A stretch of DNA of 64,000 nucleotides from Dyella mobilis (GCF_016904945.1 NZ_JADIKF010000040.1:1402953-1466952), one strand, 5' to 3'; counted from the stretch's first letter, positions 51,137 to 60,551 are shown. Numbers and translations are program-made. The notes: generated by a model from the letters alone, not told the origin.

Positions 51137-51666
51137 TACGGCATCTCCTTCTCGTCTACCCGCGCGCGGCAATGTGCCAGCGCGTTGGAGACGTGGTAGC
51201 GCACCATGCGCTCGCTGAGGTTCATCGTTTGCGCGACAGCACCAAAATCGCGCCCTTCAATCACGTGCATGACAAAAGCCTGGCTGGTCTTGGCCGGCAG
51301 TTCGCGCAGGGCATGGCGAATGCCGGCCACCTGTTGCACGGCCATCGCGTGATGGACCGGTGTGGCCTCCCCCATCGGCTCATCGCTCGCCTGGGCTGCG
51401 GCGAAATCGCTGCGCACCTTGCGCTTGCGCAGGCGATCGATGGCCAGGTTTCCCGCCACTTTGAACAAATAGCTGCGCAGGGAATCGATATCTTCCCGGT
51501 TATCCATCGTAAGCACGCGCAAATAGGCCTCCTGGGCGACTTCCTGCGCGTCGGAAAGCGAGCTCAGCCGACATTGCAGAAAGGCGATCAGGGCGCGGTT
51601 GTGCTCACGAAACAGTTTTTCTATCTCGTCCACGTGCACGGAGAGTGTCACCGTACTCATAGCCAT
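51136..51666 (-). CDS. FecI-type ECF sigma factor
   Basis: Extracytoplasmic-function RNA polymerase sigma factor of the iron-uptake class, 176 residues from ATG 51666 (ATG 51660 is equally possible; neither has a good ribosome binding site). Region 2 includes AYLRVLTMDNR and DSLRSYLFKVAGNLAIDRLRKRK; region 4 is LRELPAKTSQAFVMHVIEGRDFGAVAQTM followed by SERMVRYHV. It should direct transcription of the downstream receptor gene. It starts 14 nt after the VirK/YbjX-family gene, so it may be read from that gene's transcript. Confidence 0.92.
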   Translation of the reverse strand: MAMSTVTLSVHVDEIEKLFREHNRALIAFLQCRLSSLSDAQEVAQEAYLRVLTMDNREDIDSLRSYLFKVAGNLAIDRLRKRKVRSDFAAAQASDEPMGEATPVHHAMAVQQVAGIRHALRELPAKTSQAFVMHVIEGRDFGAVAQTMNLSERMVRYHVSNALAHCRARVDEKEMP

Positions 51667-51680
51667 GGGGGCCGATGTGC

Positions 51681-52841
51681 TTAGCTTACCCAAGATGTTT
51701 CGACCTGGATGCGCCGCAGTGGCCGTTCGACCGCCTGGCGCACCTGCTGCAAGAAGGTCGGAGACGATGGCGCTGGCCGCTGCAAAGCTTCAATCAACAT
51801 CTGTTCGGCTTGCAACCGGAGCGCCTCGCGCCGACGGAAAGCAGACCGATGGTGGCTTGGTACCTCCGCCACCGATTTGTGCGTTTGCTCTGCCGGAAGG
51901 ACAAACCACCCGCCGTCGATCCGCTTGCCGTGCTGTTCGGTCCAGAACGCATCGTAATCGGCGTGCACCGGCCGACCGCTCCGGCGCAGCGGATGCGCAT
52001 CGTTGGCAATGGCCAGCAAGGTTTTGATGTCGTAGTGCCGGGCAAAAGCATAGACCAGCGACAGCATCAGCTGCTTGGGGCGCAGGCCGTGCATGTTGCG
52101 AGTCAACTCGCGCACGACCTCTTTCGCGTTTTCGCCGCGCGGCCCTTGCAGGCAGCCAATCATGATCGACGGGGTTTCGTCGGATACGGTCAACACCACG
52201 CTGTACAGCACGTGCCCCTCGGCGTCGCAAAGCTGCAAGCAGAGCTCGCCCTCGCATCCCTTGAGAATCGGTGGACGCATGCACAAGGTCAGCAAGGAGC
52301 CATCCTTGGCCGTCAGGCTTCCTAATTTGGCGTAGCCCAACTCATAAACCTGTTCAAACAGTGTGGCCGGCAGATGCGTCAGCGCAAAGCGATAGTGCTG
52401 GTGCAACTGCGCCAGGCGCTGGCGACGATGCCAGTAAGCGTTCACATAACGGTGCATGTGCCGCTCCTGCAAGCGGGGATCGCGCTGCCGGTAAGCGAGC
52501 ATCTGCGGATGGGCGCCGATGAACGAAAGAAAACGGCTGTGCCGCACTGGTATGCAGATGCTACGCGCCAGATATTTCAGCGCCGTCACGGCGCGCCTGT
52601 ACCAGGGACCCGTCCAATCGCTGCGGTCGCGCAAGGAATGCAAGATGGTCGCCAGCGGACCATCCTGAATCTCATCGACCGCGCCGACATACAGCATGGC
52701 CGCCGCGGCGAGGCTCTTTTCAGCCGGCGACGATGACCTCCGCCCTTGCAGGCGGGGGATCGACAGATAGGCACCGGTGGGAAGGAGACCTTCCCGGCCA
52801 ATACCCAGGACACCGGCGGGAGGATGATTTGGCTTGTTCAC
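51681..52841 (-). CDS. VirK/YbjX (DUF535) family protein
   Basis: A 386-residue protein of the DUF535 family, whose better-known members are VirK of Shigella/Salmonella and YbjX of E. coli, linked to outer-membrane integrity and peptide resistance. Family stretches include HYRFALTHLPATLFEQVYELGYAKLG, CLQGPRGENAKEVVRELTRNMHGLRPKQLML, ANDAHPLRRSGR and DYDAFWTEQHG. No signal peptide is clear. The GTG start at 52841 lacks a good ribosome binding site, so the N-terminal ~50 residues are uncertain; a Met at 52697 is an alternative. It lies tightly upstream of the fecI-type gene. Confidence 0.85.
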   Translation of the reverse strand: MNKPNHPPAGVLGIGREGLLPTGAYLSIPRLQGRRSSSPAEKSLAAAAMLYVGAVDEIQDGPLATILHSLRDRSDWTGPWYRRAVTALKYLARSICIPVRHSRFLSFIGAHPQMLAYRQRDPRLQERHMHRYVNAYWHRRQRLAQLHQHYRFALTHLPATLFEQVYELGYAKLGSLTAKDGSLLTLCMRPPILKGCEGELCLQLCDAEGHVLYSVVLTVSDETPSIMIGCLQGPRGENAKEVVRELTRNMHGLRPKQLMLSLVYAFARHYDIKTLLAIANDAHPLRRSGRPVHADYDAFWTEQHGKRIDGGWFVLPAEQTHKSVAEVPSHHRSAFRRREALRLQAEQMLIEALQRPAPSSPTFLQQVRQAVERPLRRIQVETSWVS

Positions 52842-52903
52842 AGTATTCGAACCAAGGGTTTCAACATTTCCCCTTAAGACGTTCGAGCACCGGAATTTTG
52901 AAA

Positions 52904-52928
52904 TGCCCCCGCGGCTGGGGAAGGGGCA
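52904..52928 (-). terminator. Possible terminator of the RND operon
   Basis: Inverted repeat TGCCCC/GGGGCA (52904-52909 and 52923-52928) a few bases after the outer-membrane factor stop. On the minus strand it is followed by a short T-containing tail (TTTCAAAATT). The stem is short, so the call is weak. Confidence 0.4.
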
Positions 52929-52931
52929 CTC

Positions 52932-54386
52932 CTAGCGCCTGACCGCCGGCGGAGTCCCCATGGCCTGGAACAGGGCCGCGGTATCGGACAGGCGAGCCGC
53001 CCGCGCCTGGATTTCGGTCAGCCTTGCGGTTTGCAGGTGTTGCTCGCTGAGTACGGCCTCCGGGTAGGACATCGCCCCGAGCCGATAGCGGGCATCTACA
53101 TCGCTGAAGGACTGCTGCGCCCTCGACGCCTCGTCCTGGGCCGCCCGGAGCGCGAGCGCATCCTGATCCAACGCAGTCAGGGTGTCGGCCACGTTCTGGA
53201 AAGCGTTGAGTACGGCTTGCCGGTATTGCGCCAGGGAGGCGTCGTATTCGGCGATAGCTGCCTTGCGCTGCGCAATCAGCGCGCCGCCATGAAAGATGGG
53301 CTGGGTCAGCCCTGCTCCCACGCTCCAGACCGCGCCTGCACCGGTAAACAGGCTCGATGGCTTGAAGCCCTCGGTGCCGATCGACGCCGACAACGAAATA
53401 TGCGGAAACAGGTTGGCCGTGGCGACGCCCACCTGGGCAGACGCCGCGTGCACCGCCGCTTCCGCCGCCAGCACATCCGGCCGCTGTTGCAACAATTCGG
53501 AGGGCACGCTTAGCGGCACCTCTGCCGGCAGATGCAGTTGGGCCAGGCTCAGGTTGGAAGGCGCCTGATCCGGCGTGCGCCCCAGCAACACCGCCAGCAC
53601 GTGGCGTGCATGCATGGACTGCGCGCGCAACCCGGGAATCGACGTATCGATGCTCGCGGCCTGCTGCTGCAACGAAAGCAGATCGTCACGCGATGCCGCG
53701 CCAAGCCGGTAGGAACGCTCAGTCAGATCCGCCTGCTGATGCGCCAACACGGACAAGCGTTCGCTGGTGCTCAGTTGCTCGGCAAGTGAAGCCGCGTTGA
53801 TCGCAGCAATTACAATATTCGCGGCCAGGGCACGCTTCGCCGCGTCGAATTCGTAGGACTGCTGATCCACCTGCGCCGCGGTCTGCTCGATGCCGTGACG
53901 CGTGGCACCGAACAGGTCAAAGTCGTAGCTCAGCGAAAGCTGCCCGGCATACACATCGTAAAGATTGGTCGGAGGACCAAAGTCGGGAAAACCCAGGGCG
54001 CGCTGGCGGCTGCTCTGTGCTTGCCCGTCCAGCGTCGGCAGCATCCGGCTGCCCACCTGGGCGCGCAATTGCTGGTGCGCCGCTTCCAGTGTGTGACGCG
54101 TCGCGGTCAGTGAAGGATTGTTGCGCAGTCCTTCTTCCACCCACGCATCCAGCGTGTCATTGCCATACAGGCGCCACCACTGCGGCACGGCACGCGCGCC
54201 GAGACTGAAGTGCTGGGCGACGCCATCCACCTTGGCGGTATCGGGCGGTGTCGGCTGCGCCGCGTAGTGCTCCGGCGCAGGTGGCGCGGGCGGCTTCGCG
54301 GGCGGCGCAAAGGCGCATCCGGCCAGCGCCAAGGCGATTGCCAAGCCCGTTGCATGACTTGCACGGGTCGTGATTGCGTGCTTCAT
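52932..54386 (-). CDS. RND efflux outer-membrane lipoprotein (NodT/OprM family)
   Basis: Outer-membrane channel of the tripartite pump. The 484-residue protein has a lipoprotein signal with LAGC (C24), then two TolC-type repeats: WWRLYGNDTLDAWVEEGLRNNPSL near the start, LPAEVPLSVPSELLQQRPDVLAAEAAVHAASAQVGVATANLFPHISLS in the middle and a C-terminal coiled region. ATG 54386 has GGAGGTG 5 nt upstream and overlaps the RND pump stop by four bases. It is the last gene of the operon. Confidence 0.95.
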   Translation of the reverse strand: MKHAITTRASHATGLAIALALAGCAFAPPAKPPAPPAPEHYAAQPTPPDTAKVDGVAQHFSLGARAVPQWWRLYGNDTLDAWVEEGLRNNPSLTATRHTLEAAHQQLRAQVGSRMLPTLDGQAQSSRQRALGFPDFGPPTNLYDVYAGQLSLSYDFDLFGATRHGIEQTAAQVDQQSYEFDAAKRALAANIVIAAINAASLAEQLSTSERLSVLAHQQADLTERSYRLGAASRDDLLSLQQQAASIDTSIPGLRAQSMHARHVLAVLLGRTPDQAPSNLSLAQLHLPAEVPLSVPSELLQQRPDVLAAEAAVHAASAQVGVATANLFPHISLSASIGTEGFKPSSLFTGAGAVWSVGAGLTQPIFHGGALIAQRKAAIAEYDASLAQYRQAVLNAFQNVADTLTALDQDALALRAAQDEASRAQQSFSDVDARYRLGAMSYPEAVLSEQHLQTARLTEIQARAARLSDTAALFQAMGTPPAVRR

Positions 54387-57300
54387 GCTGCCACCTCCGG
54401 CTCGCTGGCAGGCTCGTTGTCGCGCACGCGGAACCACGCGGCGTAAAGCGCTGGCAGGTAAAACAACGTAAGCACGGTCGCCACCGTGATGCCGCCCATT
54501 AAAGCCGTCGCCATCGGGCCGAAGAAGTTGCTGCGCAACAGCGGGATCAATGCCAGCACGGCGGCCGCCGCGGTCAGCGTGATCGGCCGGAAGCGGCGCA
54601 CCGTTGCGCCGATGATGGCTTCCCAGCGCGGATGGCCGGCACGGATGTCCTGCTCGATCTGATCCACCAGGATCACCGAATTGCGCATGATGATGCCGAA
54701 CATCGCAATCGTGCCGAGCATGGCGACGAAGCCGAACGGTTGGTGAAACAGCAGCAATGCGGCGATCACGCCGATCAGGCCCAGCGGTGCCGTCAGCACC
54801 ACCATGAAGGTGCGGCCCATGCTCTGCAGCTGGATCATCAGCAAGGTCAGCACGGCGATCATCATCAGCGGCATCTGTGCATTAATCGAGCTCTGCGCTT
54901 TCTCATTCTGCTCGACCGAACCGCCCACCTCGACGCGATAGCCCACCGGCAGATGGCTGCGGATATCGGCCAGCTTCGCGTCGACGGCGTTGGTCACATC
55001 CAGCCCCTGCGCGCCATGGCGCGTATCGGATTGCACGGTGATCGACGGCTGCCGGTCTCGTTCCCAGATCACGCCGTATTCGAGGCCGTAGGTGACGTGC
55101 CCAAGCTGTGCCAGCGGAATCGCCTTGCCGCCGGATGTGGGAATCGCCAGTCGCTCGATCTGATCCGGATGCACGCGGTCGCCATCCATGCTGCGCAGAT
55201 CGACGGCGATCAGCTTGTCGCGCTCGCGGTATTGCGTCACCGTGGTGCCCGACAAGCTCATGGCGAGGAAGTCGGCGATGTCCTGCGAACTGATGCCTAG
55301 CTGTCGTGCCTTGACCTGATCCACTTCGAAGCGCACCGAGCGTTCGGCAGGCTCGTCCCAGTCGAACTGCACATTGGTCGTATCGGGATTGGCGCGCATC
55401 ACCGTCGCCACCTGGTCCGCGATCCCGCGAACCTTGGCGATGTCGTCGCCATCCACGCGGAACTGCACTGGAAACCCCACCGGCGGACCATTCTCCAGGC
55501 GACTGACACGGGTGCGCACGGCGCTGAAATCACGCTTCAGCTCGCCCTCCAGATAGGCAGCAAGCTGCTCGCGCTGCTGCACATCCTTCGCGGTAATCAC
55601 GAACTGCGCAAAATTGGGCTGCGCCAATTGCTGGTCCAGCGGCAAATAGAAGCGCGGAGCACCGCTGCCGACAAAACTCACGTAGTTGGCAATGTCCTTG
55701 CGCCCTTGGATGACCGCTTCAAAACGCTTGGTCTCGCGCAGCGTGGCCGCGTATGAAGCGCCTTCCGGCAGGCGCAGATCGACCAGCAGTTCCGGGCGAT
55801 CCGAACTGGGAAAGAACTGCTTGGGCACCAGGCCGAAGCCGGCCAGTGCGATCACAAACAACACCACCGTCGAGGCCAGCACCAGCCAGCGATTGCTCAG
55901 GCAGAAATGCAGCCAGCCACGGAAGCGCCGATAGAAGGCGGTATCGTAGATTTCGATCTCATCGCCGTTGTGCACCACCGGAAGGGCCTTTGCGGCACGC
56001 GCATCCCGCCAGCGTTGCGGCAGAAAACGCGCCCACCATTCCTGTCCCGGCGCAGCCCGTTCGTGATGCTCCGGCAGCAAGTGATAGCCCAGCAACGGAA
56101 TCACGATGACGGCCGCCAGCCACGACACCAGCAAAGCGATCGCGGAGACCTCGAAGATCGAGCGGGTGTATTCGCCGGTGCTCGACTTGGCCAGCGCGAT
56201 CGGCAGGAACCCGGATACCGTAACCAGCGTACCGGTCAGCATCGGAAACGCCGTACTGGTGTAGGCAAATGCGGCAGCGCGCACCCTGCCCCAACCCTGC
56301 TCCAGTTTCACCGACATCATTTCGACGGCGATGATCGCATCGTCCACCAGCAGGCCCAGCGCCAACACCAGCGTGCCCAGCGACACCTTGTGCAGGCCGA
56401 TGCCAAAAATGTCCATGCACAGCGCCGTGGCCGCCAGTACGAACGGAATCGAGATCACCACCACCATGCCGGTGCGGAAGCCCAGGCTGAGCAGGCTGAC
56501 CACCAGCACGATCGCCACCGCTTCGGCCACCGATTCCAGGAAATCGTCGACGGAATGCGATACCGCATGCGGCATGCTGGTCACTTCTGCCAGCTTCAAG
56601 CCTGCGGGCAGACGCTTCTGCAAGGCCGATACCTCCGTATCCAACGCCTTGCCCAGCTTGATCACGTCGCCACCGGCCTGCATGGTGACGCCGATACCCA
56701 GCACCTGCTGTCCCATGAAATGCATGGTCTGGCTGGGCGGATCGTCATAGCCGCGGCGGATCGTGGCGATGTCGCCTAGCCGGATATTCTTGCCGTTGAT
56801 GTGCAGCAAGGTGTCGGCCAAGGCATGCACATCGTCGTACTGGCCGCTGGGCCGCACGAAGACGCGATCGTTCGGCGTAGTCAGCACGCCGGTCGACGCC
56901 ACCGAGTTCTGTTCGCTGATCGCCGCACCGATCTGTTGCGGACTGATGCCCAGCTTGGCCAGCTGCACATTGGGGATATCGATATAGATGTGCTGGTTCT
57001 GGTCGCCGAAGTAATCGACTTTGCCGACACCGGGCACGCGCAACAGCTCGGCGCGCAGCTCGTCCGCGTAATCGTGCAATTGCGCAGGCGTGTAGCCATC
57101 GCCCTCCAGCGCATAGATGTTGGTGTAAACGTCGCCGAATTCGTCGTTGAAGAACGGGCCTTGCACGCCTTGCGGCAATTGCGCAGCGATATCGCCCACC
57201 TTCTTGCGCACCTGGTACCAGGTTTCCGGCACGATGGACGAAGGGGCGGAATCCTTGATGTTGAAGAAGATCAGCGATTCGCCCGGACGCGAATAACTGC

Positions 57301-57559
57301 GCAAGAAGTCGATATTCGGTGTTTCCTGCAGCTTGCGCGCGATGCGGTCGGTCACTTCCTCCTGCACCTGCTTGGCGCTGGCGCCCGGCCAGTAGGTCTG
57401 GATCACCATCACTTTGAAGGTGAACGGCGGGTCTTCCGATTGCGACAGGTTCTTGTACGACAACAGGCCGAACAACGCGATCATGCCCATCAGGAAAAAC
57501 ACCAGCGACTGATGGCGCAGCGTCCAGGCCGAAAGATTGAAGCGCTCTTCGCTGCTCAT
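54383..57559 (-). CDS. RND efflux pump permease
   Basis: Inner-membrane proton-driven pump of the AcrB superfamily, 1058 residues, with twelve membrane spans and two large periplasmic loops. The N terminus (SEDPPFTFKVMVIQTYWPGASAKQVQEEVTDRI) resembles the MexK/TriC/VexK branch rather than AcrB proper. LALGLLVDDAIIAVEMM in TM4 holds the Asp pair of the proton relay. Starts and stops overlap both neighbours by four bases (ATGA). The substrates cannot be told; biocides, solvents or antibiotics are typical for the branch. Confidence 0.95.
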   Translation of the reverse strand: MSSEERFNLSAWTLRHQSLVFFLMGMIALFGLLSYKNLSQSEDPPFTFKVMVIQTYWPGASAKQVQEEVTDRIARKLQETPNIDFLRSYSRPGESLIFFNIKDSAPSSIVPETWYQVRKKVGDIAAQLPQGVQGPFFNDEFGDVYTNIYALEGDGYTPAQLHDYADELRAELLRVPGVGKVDYFGDQNQHIYIDIPNVQLAKLGISPQQIGAAISEQNSVASTGVLTTPNDRVFVRPSGQYDDVHALADTLLHINGKNIRLGDIATIRRGYDDPPSQTMHFMGQQVLGIGVTMQAGGDVIKLGKALDTEVSALQKRLPAGLKLAEVTSMPHAVSHSVDDFLESVAEAVAIVLVVSLLSLGFRTGMVVVISIPFVLAATALCMDIFGIGLHKVSLGTLVLALGLLVDDAIIAVEMMSVKLEQGWGRVRAAAFAYTSTAFPMLTGTLVTVSGFLPIALAKSSTGEYTRSIFEVSAIALLVSWLAAVIVIPLLGYHLLPEHHERAAPGQEWWARFLPQRWRDARAAKALPVVHNGDEIEIYDTAFYRRFRGWLHFCLSNRWLVLASTVVLFVIALAGFGLVPKQFFPSSDRPELLVDLRLPEGASYAATLRETKRFEAVIQGRKDIANYVSFVGSGAPRFYLPLDQQLAQPNFAQFVITAKDVQQREQLAAYLEGELKRDFSAVRTRVSRLENGPPVGFPVQFRVDGDDIAKVRGIADQVATVMRANPDTTNVQFDWDEPAERSVRFEVDQVKARQLGISSQDIADFLAMSLSGTTVTQYRERDKLIAVDLRSMDGDRVHPDQIERLAIPTSGGKAIPLAQLGHVTYGLEYGVIWERDRQPSITVQSDTRHGAQGLDVTNAVDAKLADIRSHLPVGYRVEVGGSVEQNEKAQSSINAQMPLMMIAVLTLLMIQLQSMGRTFMVVLTAPLGLIGVIAALLLFHQPFGFVAMLGTIAMFGIIMRNSVILVDQIEQDIRAGHPRWEAIIGATVRRFRPITLTAAAAVLALIPLLRSNFFGPMATALMGGITVATVLTLFYLPALYAAWFRVRDNEPASEPEVAA

Positions 57560-58695
57560 TGCGGCGCATCCTCGGGATGAGGCGGCGCAATCGGCTGCAC
57601 TTTTTCGCCAGTCGACACCGTGTGCACGCCATGCATCACCACCTTCTCGCCAGGTTCGAGCCCGTCGGCAATCAACACATCGCTTTCGCCGTAGCGGGCC
57701 ACCGTGACGGGGCGCAATTCCAGCGTGGAATCGTCGGGGCGCACCACCCACACCGCGGGATGCTCGCCCTGGTGGAACAAGGCGGTGGACGGAATCCGGA
57801 TGGTGGCGTGCGAGGACTTCGTGCCCTGCAACGCCGCATCCGCCGTCATGCCCAGCTGCAGCGCGCCACTTGGCTGATCGATAGTCAGCTTGACCAGATA
57901 GGTGCGCGACTGCGGGTCCGCCGCCGGTGCGATTTCGCGCACGTGTGCGCTGAAAACCTGGCCCGGCAAGGCTGGCAAAGTGATTTTGGCCGGCTGGCCG
58001 TTGACGACGCGGTCGATCCGGCTTTCAGGGATATCCAGATACACCTCGCGTTCTCCGGTCCAGGCGAAGCCGAATACCTGCTGCCCGGCTGCCAACACCT
58101 GCCCCACTTCCGCCTGCCGGCTGGTGATGGCGCCATCGTGATCGGCCACCAGGGTGGTGTAGCGCGACTGGTTCTGGGCCAGCGCAAACTGCTGTCGGGC
58201 CTGATCGCGCGCCGCCAAGGCCGAGGCATAGGAGTCCTGTGTCTGCTCAAGCTGCAGTTGGCTGATCAGGTTCTGCCTGGCCTGCGCCTCGTCGCGATCG
58301 CGCTGCTGGGTTGCGAACACCAGCCGGTGCTCGGCCGCTTCCAGCACCGCCTTGGCGGCGGCCAGCTGATTGCTCGCGTCGGTGGGATCGAGCTGGGCCA
58401 GCGGCTGGCCTTTTTTCACCGCGTCTCCGGGATTCACATAGCGCGCGGTCAACTGCCCACCGACCCGGAACGACAATGGCATCTCGTAGCGGGCATGCAC
58501 CTCGCCGGGAAAGCGATCGGCAGTCACCCCATCGGCAACCTGCACCGGCGAGGCAATCACCGGAAAAGCCGCATCCGCCTCGGGGGCCTTGCGGCCGCAG
58601 CCAGCCAGCAGCGCCAGTGAAACGGCCATGGCGCAAGGCAGCCAGGCATGCCGCCACGTAAGCCCGCGGGGCTTGGGAAATTCTTGGTCGATCAC
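57556..58695 (-). CDS. RND periplasmic adaptor lipoprotein
   Basis: Membrane-fusion protein joining pump and outer-membrane channel. The 379-residue protein has a lipobox LLAGC (C33), a barrel-sandwich (RVGGQLTARYVNPGDAVKKGQPLAQLD), a helical hairpin (about 110-175) and a C-terminal beta-barrel. The chosen start is GTG 58695, since AGGAG lies 6 nt upstream; the frame is open to an ATG at 58764 that would sit inside the operator region. It is the first gene of the operon and is divergent from the tetR-type gene. Confidence 0.93.
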   Translation of the reverse strand: MIDQEFPKPRGLTWRHAWLPCAMAVSLALLAGCGRKAPEADAAFPVIASPVQVADGVTADRFPGEVHARYEMPLSFRVGGQLTARYVNPGDAVKKGQPLAQLDPTDASNQLAAAKAVLEAAEHRLVFATQQRDRDEAQARQNLISQLQLEQTQDSYASALAARDQARQQFALAQNQSRYTTLVADHDGAITSRQAEVGQVLAAGQQVFGFAWTGEREVYLDIPESRIDRVVNGQPAKITLPALPGQVFSAHVREIAPAADPQSRTYLVKLTIDQPSGALQLGMTADAALQGTKSSHATIRIPSTALFHQGEHPAVWVVRPDDSTLELRPVTVARYGESDVLIADGLEPGEKVVMHGVHTVSTGEKVQPIAPPHPEDAPQ

Positions 58696-58776
58696 GAGCC
58701 GCTCCTGGGGATGATGGGGGCGTTGGCGATTGCGACGGGACCCTCCCAAAGACGCCATCACCATAAATACGGCAAC

Positions 58777-58806
58777 GAACTCTAATACAGTTATGTATTT
58801 GAGTTC
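58777..58806. promoter_or_regulatory. Palindromic operator between the RND operon and the TetR gene
   Basis: A 30-bp near-perfect palindrome: GAACTC, T, AATAC, six-base centre AGTTAT, GTATT, T, GAGTTC. Each arm of 12 bases matches the other at 11 positions. It lies in the A+T-rich middle of the divergent region, 82 bases before the adaptor start and 48 before the TetR start, where a dimeric TetR-family repressor would control both promoters. Confidence 0.8.
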
Positions 58807-58853
58807 AACCTACCATCGAAATACACGTGCCAGGCGTCGTGATACCATGCCGC

Positions 58854-59474
58854 ATGCCACGCAAACGATTGACCCGGGAAGAAAGCCGCGAACAGACCCG
58901 CCAGCGCCTGCTGGACGCCGCGGCCGTGATGATTGCCAAGAAAGGACTGTCCGCCACCAGCGTGGAGGACATCGCCGAGAACGCCGGCTATACGCGCGGC
59001 GCGTTCTATTCGAACTTCAACAGCAAGACCGACCTGTTCATAGAGCTGCTTCGGCTCGACCACCAGAACATCCAGGAAGACCTGCAGAAATTGCTGGACG
59101 CCGACCTCTCGGTGGAGGACCTGCAAAAGCAGTTGGCCTTGTTCTATGCCCAGTGCTATCGCGACGACAACAACTACGTGATCTGGGCCGAAGCGCGCTT
59201 GCAGGCGTTGCGCGACACGAAGTTCCGCCAGCGCATGAACGCGCTGTGCCTGGAAAAGCGCGACATGATCGCGTACTTCATCGAGCAATTCTGCAAGCGC
59301 ATGAACATGTCGCTGCCCGGCCCGGCCGGCGACTATGCGCTCGCCACCATCGCCCTGATGGACGGCATGCTTTATTTCAACATCATCATGCCCAACGAAT
59401 TGCCCGATGCATCGGCCGAGTCCGTGCTGAGCACCATGTTCAGCAAGACCTTCTTCGGCAGCCTGCCGGCCTGA
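58854..59474 (+). CDS. TetR-family repressor of the RND operon
   Basis: A 206-residue transcription factor. The N-terminal helix-turn-helix is typical (RQRLLDAAAVMIAKKGLSATSVEDIAENAGYTRGAFYSNFNSKTDLF, about 15-62); the C-terminal ligand-binding domain resembles AcrR/NalC-type regulators. ATG 58854 starts the conserved sequence; an upstream in-frame GTG at 58827 lies close to the operator and is less likely. The divergent pump operon and the palindrome between them indicate local repression relieved by a pump substrate. Confidence 0.92.
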   Translation: MPRKRLTREESREQTRQRLLDAAAVMIAKKGLSATSVEDIAENAGYTRGAFYSNFNSKTDLFIELLRLDHQNIQEDLQKLLDADLSVEDLQKQLALFYAQCYRDDNNYVIWAEARLQALRDTKFRQRMNALCLEKRDMIAYFIEQFCKRMNMSLPGPAGDYALATIALMDGMLYFNIIMPNELPDASAESVLSTMFSKTFFGSLPA

Positions 59475-59481
59475 TCTCTAG

Positions 59482-59745
59482 GGCCTGTTAGCACTATTTT
59501 CGTGGCCCGCGCCGGGAGCTGTTTGCGCGCCAGCCGAGAAAGAGTGAGGGAGTGTACGTCCGTACACGACCGCGCGATGACGCCGGATGGCGGCCAAACA
59601 GACCCGGCCCTTCGGGTTGCCGTTGAGTGGCCGCCATGCGGCAGCGCGCGGCACCGGCTTGGCAGCCAGCCAAGTCAGTGCCACGCACTACCACCTGACG
59701 ACCACTCAACGACAACGCGGGCTACGAAAATAGTGCTAACAGGCC
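59482..59745. mobile_element. MITE-like element at the SURF1 stop codon
   Basis: A 264-bp element bounded by perfect 21-bp terminal inverted repeats (GGCCTGTTAGCACTATTTTC and its complement), which stay paired for about 30 bp with one mismatch. It is flanked on both sides by CTAG (59478-59481 and 59746-59749), an apparent target duplication. It has no transposase. Inside is a perfect hairpin GTGTACG/CGTACAC (59552-59567). The element separates the TetR and SURF1 stop codons. Confidence 0.8.
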
Positions 59746-60525
59746 CTAGGTCCGCTTCGAAGCTTGCCGAAGCCGGTATTCGTCGTAACCCACGTACGCC
59801 CCGGCGACCAGGGTCAGCAGCGCCATCAGATACCAGGTGATCAGGTAGCTGAGATGGTTGTTCGGGAAGTTGATGACCGTGGTGCCGCCCTTCGGCCAAT
59901 CCTGCGCCGAAGCCCCCGGCACAGCATCTTGGTCGATGAAGTACGGCGCGACACGTGAAAGGCCGCGCGCGGCGGCGATCGCCGGCACGTCGCGCGTGTA
60001 CCAGCTGTTGTGCGCCGGATCGTTGCGGCGAAAAAGACCTGAGGGCTCGGACATGCGCAGCAAGCCGGTCACGGTTACCTGGCCGCTCGGTCCCGCTGCA
60101 CAACGGTTGTCGCGGCCGCACCACCCCTCCGGCGCAAAACCGCGATTGACCAGCACGATGGAGCCATCGGCCATGCGTAGCGGCGTCAATACGAAATAAC
60201 CGCTGCCAGTGTCGGAGGCGGCCCAGATCAGGGTCTGGCGATCGTGCAGGAATTCGCCGGTGACGCTCACGTGCCGGTATTCGTCCCGTTCCGCATTCAC
60301 TTGCGGCCATTGCGCGGGTGCCGGTGGCGCCACGGGTGGAGCATGTACGCGCTGGTCCACGTGCGCGATCAGGTCGCGTTTCCAGGCCAGGCGACGAACC
60401 TGCCAGTTGCCTAGCTCAATGAAGCCGACGAACAGGCAGAGGCCGAACAAGGCAAGCAGGACCAGGGCCACGGGGCCGCGGGGTCCACGTACGCTGTCTT
60501 CAACGGAAATAGGGGGGGATGGCAT
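59746..60525 (-). CDS. SURF1-family oxidase assembly protein
   Basis: Inner-membrane protein that helps insert haem into haem-copper oxidases. The 259-residue protein has an N-terminal span (about 17-38, FLALFGLCLFVGF-like), a periplasmic domain with GNWQVRRLAWK, VTGEFLHDRQTLIWAAS and VLVNRGFAP, and a C-terminal span (about 230-248). The TAG stop lies inside the CTAG target duplicated by the adjacent MITE. It follows cyoD by 142 nt on the same strand, separated by a REPIN-like repeat, so it probably serves the bo3 oxidase. ATG 60525 is used; ATG 60546 is an alternative. Confidence 0.9.
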   Translation of the reverse strand: MPSPPISVEDSVRGPRGPVALVLLALFGLCLFVGFIELGNWQVRRLAWKRDLIAHVDQRVHAPPVAPPAPAQWPQVNAERDEYRHVSVTGEFLHDRQTLIWAASDTGSGYFVLTPLRMADGSIVLVNRGFAPEGWCGRDNRCAAGPSGQVTVTGLLRMSEPSGLFRRNDPAHNSWYTRDVPAIAAARGLSRVAPYFIDQDAVPGASAQDWPKGGTTVINFPNNHLSYLITWYLMALLTLVAGAYVGYDEYRLRQASKRT

Positions 60526-60551
60526 GCGCCAATGATCGCACGTCACCGCTT

